A DNA stretch of 64,000 nucleotides from Populus alba (lineage: Eukaryota; Streptophyta; Magnoliopsida; Malpighiales; Salicaceae): contig NC_133284.1 in NCBI RefSeq assembly GCF_005239225.2, positions 37,090,758 through 37,154,757 of the forward strand, written 5' to 3'. The position numbers were made by a program, and so were the translations under genes. The notes under the pieces were generated by a model. It had not been told where the DNA came from. It saw only the letters and a program-made list of their open reading frames with translations, and did no database searches. Of this stretch, positions 60,912 through 64,000 are shown one piece after another (the stretch's first letter is position 1; each line of letters starts with the position of its first letter).

Positions 60912-61686
60912 AACTGAAAATGTTTAATATAGAAGTGTAAATGGGGTAGGATTGATTTATGTTTGGTTTGATGTATAAGATAAAAAATTTAATTGAGATG
61001 AAACTCGGGAAGAGAAATTCTTAGAAAATTCACAACATATCTGAACGCATTGATGGATTCATTTAAGTCTATAACATATTTATTAAACTCGATTTGATAT
61101 GATGGGTTAATTTAATGATTCAGAACCCAAAACATAGAACAATGATCCATTAACTCAAAGCTTGGCCTGGGCTATACTTGCTTTTGATTTTTATAGAAAG
61201 TTGATCTGATTTGCTATCCAGTTAACTCGGCCACACTTGAATATGACTTAATCAAGTAAACTTCAAATGTTTTTTTTTTTTTTTAAGTTCGTTTAAAATA
61301 ACGTTGTTGTAGTTATTTTATTTCACTTTTTTTTTTTTTATCTCAAATAACATCATCTTGGGATAATTCTAAGTTGACCTTCTAACTTACTAGTTGGCCT
61401 ACTTAAGCCTTGTCCGAGTAGAACTTTGAATACTCATGGCTATAACTCAAAATTATCAGCTAAATTTAGGTTTCCTTGAAATTAGTATCTCAGATAAAAG
61501 TTCCAGTTTTTTTTCTTTAAGCAAATTTTGGTTCGTTCTGAACTACAAAATTGAAAAATCCAGGGCACATGCTGCTATCCACCAAAGAAATCAGTCCGAA
61601 GTTATTCAACACAATTATTTTATTTCAACCTTTGCCTATTAGCACTTGAATCATTCTATTAGGGAAGTAAATAGACCTAACCATAA
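60912..61686. other. Intergenic spacer
   Basis: AT-rich, with T homopolymers near 61270 and 61328. It probably includes the 3' UTR of the gamma-glutamyltranspeptidase gene. No gene seen. Confidence 0.55.

Positions 61687-64000
<2,314 letters not shown>

Overview
The window looks like nuclear DNA of a woody eudicot, most likely a Salicaceae species such as Populus. This is inferred from AT-rich spacers, intron-bearing plant genes, plant Copia, Gypsy, CACTA and hAT elements, and the close fit of the protein segments to poplar-type families. I ran no search, so the species is a guess. I see no bacterial genes, CRISPR array or rRNA.

Layout. (1) Positions ~402-10455 and ~17145-25495 are two copies of one segmental duplication, each with a DUF247 (UPF0481) gene on the minus strand. 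The second copy (19551-20861) is intact. The first (1332-2623) carries a 20-base deletion and an extra T. Each copy was later hit by its own transposon, and the other copy keeps the empty site: a 4.76-kb LTR element (2745-7507, target duplication CATTC) in copy 1, and a 1.43-kb non-autonomous hAT element (17997-19422, 8-base target duplication) in copy 2. The LTR element is a chimera: the LTR shell of one family (minus orientation) encloses a circularly permuted piece of a different Copia element (plus orientation: pol, PPT, LTR, PBS, gag). (2) Between the two copies lies a decayed CACTA/TNP2 transposase, split by a young, nearly intact Copia element (10614-15347, target duplication ACGAT).

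(3) From 28.6 to 48.0 kb are three single-copy plant genes: a mitochondrial adenylate kinase (plus), an EEIG1/EHBP1 N-terminal-domain (gar2-like) gene (minus), and an inactive LRR receptor-like kinase of the At3g03770 type (minus). All are broken. The breaks are almost entirely single-base insertions or deletions, with intron junctions, stop codons and residues otherwise preserved. (4) A Gypsy chromovirus with >2-kb LTRs (49600-57822, target duplication AGATG) shows the same pattern, even between its two LTRs. I therefore suspect that much of 28.6-57.8 kb is unpolished long-read sequence rather than true pseudogenes.

(5) The right end holds an mTERF C-terminal fragment (60612-60911) and the last five exons of a clean gamma-glutamyltranspeptidase gene (61687 to the window edge, minus).

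No new biochemical system is evident. The most unusual structures are the chimeric permuted retrotransposon, the reciprocal empty sites that order events in the duplication, and the indel-only damage across about 29 kb.
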